From Aquamicrobium sp. (lineage in GTDB: Bacteria > Pseudomonadota > Alphaproteobacteria > Rhizobiales > Rhizobiaceae): a DNA stretch of 64,000 nucleotides. The translations under genes and the position numbers were made by a program. The DNA is taken from positions 310,001 to 374,000 of the forward strand of contig JAHHDT010000003.1 in the NCBI GenBank assembly GCA_019739225.1, given 5' to 3'. A model generated the notes under the pieces. The model was not told the origin of the DNA, searched no databases, and saw nothing but the letters and a program-made list of their open reading frames with translations. Below are positions 35,939 to 44,560 of this stretch, in pieces. Each line of letters opens with the position of its first letter. Position 1 is the first letter of the stretch.

Positions 35939-37252
35939 TCACCTCGGCCGCCTTAGCGATCGTAATAGCGCATCTGATACTTCCAAACGATCGCTCGACC
36001 TTTCCGCTTCATTTCGTGGTGCAGATGCGTTGTGGGAGGCTGGTCTTGTGGCATCCAGTTTGGCGCGCAGAAGCGCCATGACCATCGGCCACGTGGAAAA
36101 CTTGCCTTCTTTTGCCTTGTCGGTCAGGTTGCGCAAATAGCCGCCAGCGCTGTTGATCTGGTCCGACCGCTGAAGGATCGCTGACAACGTAATCGCAGCC
36201 TGAACCTCGCCCATTGCTTCACGGGCTTCTTGCCAAGCGCTGGGACTGACCCCCAAAAGCGGCCTTGCGACTTCCGCGGCGGCCAGAAAATCCCGCCAGT
36301 GGCGAATTTCGCCTCCTTTCGCCAAACCTTTCACGTCAGGGCAGGCGTCAAGCACAATACCCAATGGCAATTCCCTTGCCGGCAAGCTGTGCAGATTGCG
36401 ATTATTCCCGCCGCTGGCGCTCGCTTCTTCTTTATTTCGATAGCTGCTTTCAGATTCAATAGGTGGTTCGGTATTTGAATTCTGTATGTGACGCTCAAAT
36501 TGAGACTCATTGGCGCTCATATTTTGCGAACCAACGAACGATTCCAGCGTCTCGCGGATCTCTAGATGCAGTTCCTGCAGCTCGCTGCAAACGTCCTCAA
36601 GGTGCTGACGGGGGGAACTGCGCGAGACCTGCGACACGGACGCTTGGTAGATTTGGAGCACCCTGCCCCAATTCCCCGGCACGTTTTCTTCAATGCCGGC
36701 GTCGATCATCTTGACGATATCACGCCGCAGGAGTGTCAGGCGCTCCCTCGCGACGCGCAAGGCGCGCTTTTCAGCCTGCATCGCGTCAGAAAGGTCCTTG
36801 AATTCCTGTGCTCGCGCGATGATGGGGGACAAATCGAATCCATAAGCCTGCTCGATTTCTCCCCCCGCCCCGCGTCGCGCAAAGCGTTTGCCATTGGGGC
36901 TGTCCCGCCGGATCACCAGTCCGCACTCGACCAGTATGGCGATGTGCCGGCGCAACGTCGCCGGGGAGATGCCATTGGCACGCGCCATGAGCTGCTCGTT
37001 CGACGGCCAAACGATCATAACGCCGTCCGCACGAAGCTCTGCATCCCTGTGAAACGAAAGGAGCGCGTTGAGGACTGCCAGGGCGCGGTCCGTAGCACCC
37101 AGCATTTCGCGTGCCTCCCGAATATGCTGGAAGACTTCCCATTTGTTAACCATAGCTTCGGCCGGCATGGCTTTAGCTGAAACCTGACTAGATATCTGGC
37201 CAAGCGTCATCGACCGCCGCCCAAAGGGCGTCGTTGCAAGATGTGTCTGCAT
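35939..37252 (-). CDS. repC: Plasmid replication initiator RepC
   Basis: The 437-residue protein has RepC signatures: TTPFGRRSMTLGQISSQ at the N-terminus, WEVFQHIREAREMLGATDRAL, VWPSNEQLMARANGISPATL (the helix-turn-helix region) and HIAILVECGLVIRRDSPNGK. RepC binds the origin, which in repABC plasmids lies inside repC itself, and is rate-limiting for copy number. Expression is limited by the ctRNA in the repB-repC gap. Third gene of the repABC operon. Length normal (about 400-440). Confidence 0.96.
   Translation of the reverse strand: MQTHLATTPFGRRSMTLGQISSQVSAKAMPAEAMVNKWEVFQHIREAREMLGATDRALAVLNALLSFHRDAELRADGVMIVWPSNEQLMARANGISPATLRRHIAILVECGLVIRRDSPNGKRFARRGAGGEIEQAYGFDLSPIIARAQEFKDLSDAMQAEKRALRVARERLTLLRRDIVKMIDAGIEENVPGNWGRVLQIYQASVSQVSRSSPRQHLEDVCSELQELHLEIRETLESFVGSQNMSANESQFERHIQNSNTEPPIESESSYRNKEEASASGGNNRNLHSLPARELPLGIVLDACPDVKGLAKGGEIRHWRDFLAAAEVARPLLGVSPSAWQEAREAMGEVQAAITLSAILQRSDQINSAGGYLRNLTDKAKEGKFSTWPMVMALLRAKLDATRPASHNASAPRNEAERSSDRLEVSDALLRSLRRPR
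36427..36515. other. AT-rich tract in repC, candidate oriV
   Basis: This stretch of repC is clearly richer in A and T than its surroundings (for example TTCTTTATTTCGATAG and GGTATTTGAATTCTG). In studied repABC plasmids the origin lies in a central AT-rich part of the repC coding sequence, so this is the best candidate by position and composition. The corresponding protein segment is a low-conservation Ser/Asn-rich linker. Confidence 0.5.
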
Positions 37253-37317
37253 TTCCTTCACCTACGATCAGGCAAAAGAAATCCGGCCGCCCTAAGCGGT
37301 TCAGGCCACATCGGGCC

Positions 37318-37346
37318 TTGACTGCGATTCCGGGAAGTGCGATTCT
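37318..37346 (+). promoter_or_regulatory. Promoter of the antisense ctRNA
   Basis: TTGACT (-35) and GATTCT (-10) are separated by 17 bp on the strand opposite to repABC, within the repB-repC gap. The start would be near 37353, giving a short RNA that ends at the terminator at 37369-37400. Confidence 0.55.
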
Positions 37347-37352
37347 CTAGTT

Positions 37353-37400
37353 GCTACACGTGAGAAAGGGCTTCCGAGGTTCGCTTTGGGGGCCTTTTTT
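37353..37400 (+). ncRNA. repABC counter-transcribed incompatibility RNA (ctRNA/incA-type)
   Basis: repABC plasmids encode a small antisense RNA between repB and repC that represses repC and defines incompatibility. Here a short transcript on the plus strand would end in a hairpin with arms GGCTTCCGAGG (37369-37379) and CTTTGGGGGCC (37384-37394), loop TTCG, followed by six T. The arms pair over 11 positions with G-U pairs. Position, strand and terminator fit the known ctRNAs; the exact 5' end is estimated from the promoter. Confidence 0.75.
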
Positions 37401-37437
37401 CTTTTGCGTTCAGATATGACCGCGCTGAGAGCGCGAC

Positions 37438-38451
37438 TTATCGGCTTCCTGTGTCATCTTCCTCCTTTGTCCGTGAGAACTCGTCGTAAAGCCGGTCGAG
37501 CCGTGCTGCTACGAAGCTTGCGAATTCCGGGACGCGCCTTTCATCGAACGTGATAGCTGTCTGCGTACCCTGCCTGATGATCTTCGCAGCCTGGCGACCG
37601 TGAGGTGTGGACCAAGGCTGGGGTTTCGACACACGTCGTGTGGCTGGCGATACCGCCTTGAGCACAAGCAAGAAGCGTCCATCACTATCCGCCTCTCGGA
37701 ATCCGACGGACTCCACGACGTCGTCAACGCGTCGCGATAGCCCCGGCTTCTCGAGTTCCTCGGCAAGCTTGACCCATCGCGCACGGCCGGCCTTTGTGGC
37801 CGGCCCTATCTTGCGAGCGAGGGCTTCCGGTACACGTCTTGCGACGGCTATGTAGCGGCTCAGATCGGCCTTATCACTCGAGAGCGCCGCCATAATGACG
37901 GTTCGCTCATAGCCAGCGTCCTCGAGATGTTTCGCAAAGAGCGCCTTTTCAATGAACGAAAGGTCGGCCCTGTCCAGGTTTTCCCGCCCCTGGGCAACGA
38001 CCAACTCCTCGTCTGAAAGCTTGCGAACGATCGCCTTGACATTCCGATCCAGCTCCGCGAGCGCGCGAAGACGTCGACGGCCATAGGCGATCTGGTACCG
38101 GCCTTCCGACGTCGGGTGCGGCCGCACGAGAATCGGCACCTGCTGTCCGTGCGTTTCTATACTCGCCTTCAGCTGTTCGAATCCGGGATCACCCTCGGCA
38201 GGCAATCTATCGGCGATTGGCGACGGATCTATCAGGTTCGGGAACAGCTCCACGACATGATCACCGGCGCTCAGTTGCTCTTGGAGCTTCGCTGCGGCAC
38301 GGGCGCCCTGGGTGAGCTCTTGGAGCGACGTGCCCATGGCGCCAATTGCGCCGGTGCGTACGCGCTCTGGATCCTTCGCTGGGGACGCGTGCGGGGCAGG
38401 GGCTTCCGCTTTCTTGAGGAACAGGCTGTTGATGGCGTCTTTCCGGCTCAT
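37438..38451 (-). CDS. repB: Plasmid partition protein RepB (ParB family)
   Basis: The 337-residue protein starts SRKDAINSLFLKKAEAP and has the ParB core PILVRPHPTSEGRYQIAYGR with RRRLRALAELDRNVKAIVRK, and the HTH (FIEKALFAKHLEDAGYERTV). RepB binds parS and works with RepA in segregation. Its ATG overlaps the stop of the small ORF that holds the parS sites. Three identical 16-bp parS palindromes lie directly upstream. Confidence 0.96.
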   Translation of the reverse strand: MSRKDAINSLFLKKAEAPAPHASPAKDPERVRTGAIGAMGTSLQELTQGARAAAKLQEQLSAGDHVVELFPNLIDPSPIADRLPAEGDPGFEQLKASIETHGQQVPILVRPHPTSEGRYQIAYGRRRLRALAELDRNVKAIVRKLSDEELVVAQGRENLDRADLSFIEKALFAKHLEDAGYERTVIMAALSSDKADLSRYIAVARRVPEALARKIGPATKAGRARWVKLAEELEKPGLSRRVDDVVESVGFREADSDGRFLLVLKAVSPATRRVSKPQPWSTPHGRQAAKIIRQGTQTAITFDERRVPEFASFVAARLDRLYDEFSRTKEEDDTGSR

Positions 38452-38732
38452 CTGCCCCCCTCAACTCCGCTCATGTTGGGAGCTCCCAACTGAACGCTAT
38501 CCACGCACTGCGGTTGGGAGCTCCCAACAGGCGATTCCGTCACCGAGTGAAGTCTGATCGCATGGCCATCTGGCGACCTGACGGGTTCGGGCTTGACCCC
38601 GTACCGGCGATCATTGCGGCGGCGTGCAGGTGAAGCGACTGCGCCCTTGAGCGCAATCCCGGTTCGTTCAGCCATGATCGAGTTGGGAGCTCCCAACTGA
38701 CAGCTTGGAGCCATCATCGGGTTCGCCCCCAT
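38448..38732 (-). CDS. Small repD-like ORF between repA and repB, carrying parS
   Basis: A 94-codon frame with an ATG at 38732, overlapping the repA end, finishes with a TGA that overlaps the repB ATG (ATGA). GAAGG lies at suitable distance before its ATG. All three parS palindromes are inside it; two are read as QLGAPN and one in another frame as VGSSQP. In Agrobacterium Ti plasmids a small repD ORF occupies the same place and also holds parS. The peptide may be real, or the frame may only keep repA-repB translation coupled. Confidence 0.5.
   Translation of the reverse strand: MGANPMMAPSCQLGAPNSIMAERTGIALKGAVASPARRRNDRRYGVKPEPVRSPDGHAIRLHSVTESPVGSSQPQCVDSVQLGAPNMSGVEGGR
38475..38490. repeat. 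parS centromere site 1
   Basis: GTTGGGAGCTCCCAAC is a perfect 16-bp palindrome with the GTT...AAC ends of repABC parS sites bound by RepB. It lies 24 bp upstream of the repB start. Two identical copies are nearby. Confidence 0.85.
38513..38528. repeat. parS centromere site 2
   Basis: Second identical copy of GTTGGGAGCTCCCAAC, 38 bp from site 1 (start to start). Read in a different frame of the repD-like ORF than the other two. Confidence 0.85.
38682..38697. repeat. parS centromere site 3
   Basis: Third identical copy of GTTGGGAGCTCCCAAC, 169 bp from site 2 and 17 bp beyond the repA stop. No further exact copy was seen in the window. Confidence 0.85.
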
Positions 38733-39943
38733 GCTACCTTCATCAACCCTTCGACCTCCGCGTTGACGGCGTCGAGCGATTCCATCGCGCGATCATAAGT
38801 GGCCCGGGTGAGGTTCTCTCTCCCGATCTCATATAGCGTCTGTTTGGTGAGCCCTGCATCGGAGACCGCCGCAGACTTGACCATCGGATTGGTCATTACG
38901 TGGTCGTCAAACAGGTTGCGCAGGAGGGCCGCCACCTTGGTCTGGGGGGCATCCTGCGGCTCGAAGCGCGTCAACAAATAGCGGATAAAGTCGTACTCGA
39001 GTCGTCCGCCGGCTTCCCGGACCACGCTCAGGAGATCCCGCGTCATCAAAAGGAACTGGCTCATCGACGAGACATCGAGCATCTGCGGATGCACTGTCAC
39101 AATCATCGACGTTGCCGCACACAAGCCAGATAGCGTCAAGAAACCCAGCTGCGGCGGGCAGTCAATGACAACCACGTCGTAATTATCAGAAACGGTGTCG
39201 ATCGCGGTCGCGACCCGGGTAAAGAATATTCCGTCCCTAGCCTCCGATCCGTCGGTCAAGGCCTTTGGAGTGGTATGCTCAAACTCCATCAGCTCCAGAT
39301 TCCCAGGAACGAGGTCCAGGCCATCGAAGTAGGTGGGACGGATTACTTCGCTGAGCGGACGGCGAAGGTCGTCGTAGCGAATAGCCGCATATAGCGTTTC
39401 ATTTGCACGCACGTCCGTTTCAGGCAGCACGCCAAGAAGCGCCGACAGACTGGCTTGGGGATCCAGATCAACGGCCAGGACGCGATAGCCCTGGAGTGCA
39501 AGGAATTGCGCCAAGTGGGCCGAAGTGGTGGTTTTCCCGCTCCCGCCCTTGAAATTGGTGATCGCAAGAACCTGGAGATGCTCGCCGGGGCGACGATGGG
39601 GAATGAAATCTCCCGCGTCACGCCCTCGCGTGCCGGTTGCCAGAATCTGCCTGATTTCGTTGATCTGCCCAAGAGTGTAGAGTCGCCTGCCGTTCGAGGT
39701 GGTCTTCGGCTGAGGCCCTTCGCCAGCGAGCGTCATCTTGCGCAGCGTGGAGTCCGATATTCCCATGAGCTTCGCCGCCTCGCCCGAGGTGAATAGGCGC
39801 AGGGTCTTGCGAGACGTCGGCGGGAACAGCATCTCGCTCATCGCTTGCAATTGCGAGCTCAACAGTTCGGCATGCGCGCCGATTGCCTCATCTGCTGCCA
39901 AGGTTGTGCCAGCGTTCACACTGACGGCTTCAGTCACGGACAT
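38714..39943 (-). CDS. repA: Plasmid partition ATPase RepA (ParA family)
   Basis: The 409-residue protein has an N-terminal HTH (LFTSGEAAKLMGISDSTLRK), the deviant Walker A FKGGSGKTTTSAHLAQFLAL, Walker A' VDLDPQASLSALLG and Walker B VVIDCPPQLGFLTL. RepA drives plasmid segregation with RepB and represses the repABC operon. It is the first gene of the operon. Inverted repeats lie in the promoter region. Length normal for RepA (about 400). Confidence 0.96.
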   Translation of the reverse strand: MSVTEAVSVNAGTTLAADEAIGAHAELLSSQLQAMSEMLFPPTSRKTLRLFTSGEAAKLMGISDSTLRKMTLAGEGPQPKTTSNGRRLYTLGQINEIRQILATGTRGRDAGDFIPHRRPGEHLQVLAITNFKGGSGKTTTSAHLAQFLALQGYRVLAVDLDPQASLSALLGVLPETDVRANETLYAAIRYDDLRRPLSEVIRPTYFDGLDLVPGNLELMEFEHTTPKALTDGSEARDGIFFTRVATAIDTVSDNYDVVVIDCPPQLGFLTLSGLCAATSMIVTVHPQMLDVSSMSQFLLMTRDLLSVVREAGGRLEYDFIRYLLTRFEPQDAPQTKVAALLRNLFDDHVMTNPMVKSAAVSDAGLTKQTLYEIGRENLTRATYDRAMESLDAVNAEVEGLMKVAWGRTR

Positions 39944-39997
39944 AGTATCTCATCACGGTGGAAGCGCATTTCGCGCAAATTCTCCGTGACGATACCT

Positions 39998-40012
39998 AAG
40001 GTGCGTTACCTT
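39998..40012. promoter_or_regulatory. Inverted repeat in the repA promoter region
   Basis: AAGGT, GCGTT, ACCTT forms a short inverted repeat 55 bp before the repA start; a further AAGG follows four bases away. RepA-type proteins repress their own promoter, so this is a candidate operator. Weak evidence because the arms are only five bases. Confidence 0.4.
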
Positions 40013-41212
40013 GCAAGGACTTAATGGTTAACGACTCATTGCGGCAAGAGGGTTCGCTGAATCCCATTTCGGCTATTTGTCGCCATTTACGTCGGTTTTT
40101 CGGCTACTTATGAGAAACACGAAAATGCCTACGCCCGCGAGTGCCCTGTAAGATTCAAGGGGGTAACTGCAATCGGGAGTGCCGGCAGCGGCTCCCGTGC
40201 CGCGCAGTTTCATCGAGAATCGCAGCGACTCACACACCTCTCGGATTCGATGGGATGCCCCGGGACCGCGGCCGAGGCCACATTTTTGCATTGTTTCCGG
40301 AAAGCCAAGCATGCTCGAATCCGCACTTAATCGATCACAGAGAACAAGCCTGCCTCTCACCAGTTAGCGGCGGCGACTGCAGACGAAAATGGGGCGCTGA
40401 CTGCCGGTGCGGCGGAGATCGAAATTGGGAGTAGTGTATATGCCCTCGGGACCCAAGCCGACGATAGCCGCCCCATCGTTTCCGGCGAGCTTCCGATAGG
40501 AGACCACAGATCGAGGGACTTCTACCTGCTCCCTTGTCCGCCCCAACCTTCTTCGGGGAGCTGAACGACTTCGCCCGCCATCTCGTTCACCTTGTCCTTG
40601 TCGCGGGTATCCTTCTTTGCGCCACGCAGCTCGTCGCCTTTTCAGGCGCCTCCGGCGCATCCATCGGATCGTTCGCGGCAGCTCTCCTGATCAGCGAGAT
40701 AGAAGGGGAGGGGGCATGTCTGAGCCCACCGTTTCACTCGCCCGATCGCCGATCCACCGCGCGCTATCGCGCCCCAAACCACTACTGGGCGCCGACCGAG
40801 CGCTGTCCTGATGGCCGGACTCGCCGCCATCATTGGCCGGGGTAACGCTTCAATGTTCGGGTGGAGAAGAATCTTCTGCTTCCGATACGTGCTGCGACTA
40901 TTGAGGCGGCGTACTATAACGCGAGCCTCTCTGAGTAGCCAACGGATCCGGAATAGGCACGTTCTTTCCAATGTCGATCGGCGGCGGATCATTGCAAGCG
41001 CCTTGCGCCCGGGCTAGGTGGCGATCAACTCACCTGCCATCGGATTGAGTAGCGCTATGTCATGCTGGGTTACCCCCGCCCGGTGCAGCGGCCGTCGGGT
41101 CTGGTGAACTTCGCAGGGCCGATAGACACTAGCCTCAAGCAACTGCGCTGACAGCGGCCGCGCTCTGGAAACGACCAGATCCGATCGGCAAAGAACAACG
41201 TACCAACGGCGT
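40013..41212. other. About 1.2 kb without a supportable gene, upstream of repA
   Basis: All frames are short and conflicting. A minus-strand scrap near 40530-40640 reads [20 protein letters not shown] and [18 protein letters not shown] before a stop, which looks like the hydrophilic C-terminus of a lost protein, but I cannot name the family. The rest shows nothing beyond the repA promoter region. Confidence 0.45.
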
Positions 41213-41482
41213 TCAACAGACCCGGGCCGAAGACCAGTCATCCAGCAGAATTCGGGCATCGCGTGCGGCAGAAATGAATGCGTTACGCGCATAGCTGGGA
41301 GGCTTGCGGCCCTTTATGACTTCGAGACAGGCCCGCATGGCTCTCTCCCGCTTCTTTTGGCCTCTGTCCGGCCAATCCCTGAGCAGTATTTCCGCGGCGT
41401 GCTTGGTGGAGAGCACGACCTTGTCTCGATCGATGCGACCGGGCTGCACGCGGACCGGCTTGTGGAAACGCAATTTACTCAT
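41213..41482 (-). CDS. DUF982-family protein
   Basis: The 89-residue protein reads FHKPVRVQPGRIDRDKVVLS, HAAEILLRDWPD and ARNAFISAARDARILLDD, the complete DUF982 pattern (W/FxxPV, AaxxLlxxWP, A..AF..AA..AgI). DUF982 proteins are small, of unknown function, and multiply on rhizobial plasmids. The ATG at 41482 starts SKLRFHKPV; the longer frame is outside the family. Two more members lie at 50.96 and 51.36 kb. Confidence 0.8.
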   Translation of the reverse strand: MSKLRFHKPVRVQPGRIDRDKVVLSTKHAAEILLRDWPDRGQKKRERAMRACLEVIKGRKPPSYARNAFISAARDARILLDDWSSARVC

Positions 41483-41677
41483 TCCTAATGTTAGGGCAGC
41501 CCATGGCCAATCTGCAAGTGGCGTACCGGCATACTTTTGGGGGGCGGCACGATGCGAACATGTATTTCGAGCAGTGCAGCCCTTATGCCAAACGGCAATC
41601 GATTGTCTCAGCTGTTCTACGCTTCGCAGACAAAGCCCATGCCCTGAGATGGCTCGCCTCAACCAGTCGGCTGCTCG

Positions 41678-41908
41678 CTAGGGCCGGCAGGTGGGGCAGG
41701 GCCGCACGTCACTCCAACCCAGCTTAGCCGCTTTGCTAAAGGCAACCTCGCGCTCATAGGGGCCGTGCCATTGGCCATTTCTGGATGAATCGAGTTGCTG
41801 GAACCCTTCTTTGGCCGCACAGAAGCCACACTCGGCGACGTGGACCCGGACCCGGCCTTGTGCCCGGTTCTCGTAGATGAAGTAATGCACGGCCCACGCC
41901 CCAAACAA
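41678..41908 (-). CDS. Small conserved hypothetical protein with four cysteines
   Basis: The 76-residue product reads VHYFIYENRAQGRVRVHVAE, CGFCAAKEGFQQLDS and KAAKLGWSDVRPCPTCRP. The CxxC pairs (CGFC and CPTC) suggest a small zinc ribbon. Its composition is far better than that of the overlapping frame at 41659-41940. I recall no function. Start uncertain. Confidence 0.6.
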   Translation of the reverse strand: MFGAWAVHYFIYENRAQGRVRVHVAECGFCAAKEGFQQLDSSRNGQWHGPYEREVAFSKAAKLGWSDVRPCPTCRP

Positions 41909-42049
41909 TGTTCGCGACGTAATGGCGGAACGATCGACACGTCAAGCGGAAGAAGGTTGGTTGGCGCAGGTTGGAATTGTGGCTCTTAGATCGCGGAAGA
42001 CCGGGGAGGCGCCTCCTTGGATCAGCAATGCACGACGAACCGCTAGGCT

Positions 42050-44437
42050 TTAGATGGTGCGGAACCGCCTGATCGGCTTGCCTGGCGTGAGCGCCTCGGC
42101 TGCTGCAACGATCCCGAGCGCGTCGATCCCGTAATGGCGATAAAGCTCGGCTATCGATCCGGTCTGCCCGAAATGCTCGATACCCAGGGGCCTCAGCCGA
42201 TGACCGTGCACCGAGCCTAGCCAGCCGAGCGTTGCAGGATGACCATCTATCACCGTAACGATGCTGCAATGAGCAGGAATGTCGCTGAGTAATCTCTCGA
42301 CATGACTTGTTGCGTAGGCAAGGCCGGCTTCGCGCGCACGCTGTGCCGCTGTCCACCCGGCATTGAGGCGATCTGCCGAAGTTATCGCAAGGAGACCTAC
42401 GTCGCGTCGGTCTTCACCTAACATCCCGGTTGCTTCTATTGCCTCGGTGGCGACCACGCCGGTGTAGGCAATGATGACTTCGGCGTTGGGGCCCGGCTTT
42501 CGCATCCAATAGCCGCCGTTGATGACGTCTGCTTGCAGTTCTGGTGTCATATCCCGTTTCGGTTGGTCGAGCGTGCGGGTTGACAGCCGCAGATAGACGG
42601 AGCCGCCGATTGCGTCGCGTAGCCATGTCATTTGATCTGGCTCAGCCTCGCCAGACCGCTGCATGTACTCGAAGCCCCAGCGCATGATGGTTGCAAGTTC
42701 GTCGACGAACGCAGGTTCGAAACTTGCCAATCCGTCTTGAGACATACCGATGAGAGGGGTTGCGATTGATTGATGCGCGCCTCCTTCGGGAGCAAGCGTC
42801 ACGCCTGAGGGCGTGGCAGCGATCATAAACCTTGCGTCCTGGTAACAGGCATAATTCAGAGCATCGAGGCCGCGTTCAATGAACGGGTCATAGAGCGTGC
42901 CAACCGGCAGGATTCGCTCGCCGAAAATCGAATGTGAGAGCCCGAGTGCCGATAGCAGAACAAACAGGTTCATCTCCGCTATGCCCAGTTCCATGTGCTG
43001 GCCGCTCGGGGAGAATGTCCAGTTGTAGGTTGAGGGTATGCGCTCGGATTTGAAAAGATCGGGAGTGGTCTGCCTTGAGAAGAGACCACGGCGATTGACC
43101 CAGGCGCCCAGATTCGTCGACACCGTTACATCTGGCGAAGTCGTGACTATGCGATCTGCCAATGGTTCACCGCCCTTGGCAATCTCATGCATGATCAGAC
43201 CGAAGCCCTGTTGGGTCGACATGGTGGGCTGATAGGTGAGGGAAAGCCGCTCGGGCACTGGGATGTCGGGGGCGACAAATCTGCGGCGGCCGCGCTGGGT
43301 AAATGGCACCCGGGCAAGATAGGTGCGCGCCTGAGCCTGGCCTACCGACAGGCCCTCGAACGGATCCCACTCGTGGCCTTCCCGAACGTTCATGGTCTCT
43401 CTGAAAGTCTCCAACTGGCCTGGGGTCATCAATCCGGCGTGATTGTCCTTGTGTCCGGCAAGCGGCAGTCCGTAGCCCTTGATCGTGTAGGCAAGAAAGC
43501 AGACGGGGCGGTCATGTGAGCGCGCTTCCTCAAAGGCTGCGAGCAATGCTTCGATGTCGTGACCGCCAAGATTGGACATCAGCAGCTCTAGTTCGCTGTC
43601 ATTGCGTCTCTCGATCAGTTGCGAGACCGGACCCTGATCTCCAAGATCGTCCAGCAAGCGCTTGCGCCACGCTGCTCCTCCCTGGAAGGTAAGGGCGGAG
43701 TAGAGTTGGTTGGGACAGGCATCGATCCATTCGCGCAGCTTCTCGCCGCCAGGCTCAGCGAAGGCAGCCTGTTGCCGTTTTCCATATTTGAGGATGACGA
43801 CGTCCCAGCCAAAGTTCTGAAAAATGGCTTCGAACCGGGTCCAGAGGCCCTCCCGCACAACAGCGTCAAGGCTTTGGCGATTGTAGTCGATCACCCACCA
43901 GGTATTGCGCAACCCATGCTTCCAGCCTTCCAGCAGTGCTTCGAAGATATTGCCCTCGTCCATTTCCGCGTCGCCGACGAGCGCCACCATCTTGCCCTCA
44001 GGTTGGGTGTCGGCCCATCCTTTGGCGCGCACGTAATCCTGCACCAGAGAAGCGAAGATCGTCTGGGCCACTCCCAGTCCAACGGAGCCTGTCGAGAAGT
44101 CGACGTCGTCGACGTCCTTGGTGCGAGACGGATAGGATTGCGCACCCTTGTAACCGCGAAAGTTCTCCAGCTTGTCGCGAGTCTGGTTGCCAAGCAGGTA
44201 CTGGATCGCATGGAAGAGGGGGCTGGCATGAGGCTTGACCGCGATGCGATCTTGAGGCTGGAGCGCATGGAAATAGAGCGCTGTCATGATTGTCGACAGC
44301 GATGCGGAGGACGCCTGGTGGCCGCCGACCTTTAGGCCATCACCGTTGTCGCGCACGTGATTGGCGTGATGGATCGTCCAGGTGGCTAGCCACAATACCT
44401 TGCGTTCAAGTTCACTAAGCATCTGCAAATCGGCCAT
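42050..44437 (-). CDS. Homodimeric E1-type 2-oxoacid dehydrogenase/transketolase (AceE/MdeB-like)
   Basis: The 795-residue protein has the thiamine diphosphate region GDAEMDEGNIFEALLEGWKH followed by VIDYNRQSLDAVV, a GHQASSASLSTIMTALYFHAL N-terminal block and the AceE-like central phrases DKLENFRGYKG and AYTIKGYGLPLAGHKDNH. This is the layout of homodimeric pyruvate dehydrogenase E1 and its relative MdeB. It is shorter than AceE (about 880). An Lrp/AsnC regulator is divergent, as in the mde (methionine catabolism) locus, which suggests a branched or 2-oxobutyrate substrate. No E2 or E3 gene is near. Confidence 0.88.
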   Translation of the reverse strand: MADLQMLSELERKVLWLATWTIHHANHVRDNGDGLKVGGHQASSASLSTIMTALYFHALQPQDRIAVKPHASPLFHAIQYLLGNQTRDKLENFRGYKGAQSYPSRTKDVDDVDFSTGSVGLGVAQTIFASLVQDYVRAKGWADTQPEGKMVALVGDAEMDEGNIFEALLEGWKHGLRNTWWVIDYNRQSLDAVVREGLWTRFEAIFQNFGWDVVILKYGKRQQAAFAEPGGEKLREWIDACPNQLYSALTFQGGAAWRKRLLDDLGDQGPVSQLIERRNDSELELLMSNLGGHDIEALLAAFEEARSHDRPVCFLAYTIKGYGLPLAGHKDNHAGLMTPGQLETFRETMNVREGHEWDPFEGLSVGQAQARTYLARVPFTQRGRRRFVAPDIPVPERLSLTYQPTMSTQQGFGLIMHEIAKGGEPLADRIVTTSPDVTVSTNLGAWVNRRGLFSRQTTPDLFKSERIPSTYNWTFSPSGQHMELGIAEMNLFVLLSALGLSHSIFGERILPVGTLYDPFIERGLDALNYACYQDARFMIAATPSGVTLAPEGGAHQSIATPLIGMSQDGLASFEPAFVDELATIMRWGFEYMQRSGEAEPDQMTWLRDAIGGSVYLRLSTRTLDQPKRDMTPELQADVINGGYWMRKPGPNAEVIIAYTGVVATEAIEATGMLGEDRRDVGLLAITSADRLNAGWTAAQRAREAGLAYATSHVERLLSDIPAHCSIVTVIDGHPATLGWLGSVHGHRLRPLGIEHFGQTGSIAELYRHYGIDALGIVAAAEALTPGKPIRRFRTI

Positions 44438-44560
44438 GACAATCTCCCGCTGGATGCGTCGATCCTACAAGGCTACCAAGAGCAGGTGCTGCCATAGTTG
44501 CGCTCTGTAGAGGCTGCGATTAGCAAAGCATGGAAGCTTGAAGCGAAAACGTGGTGAATC

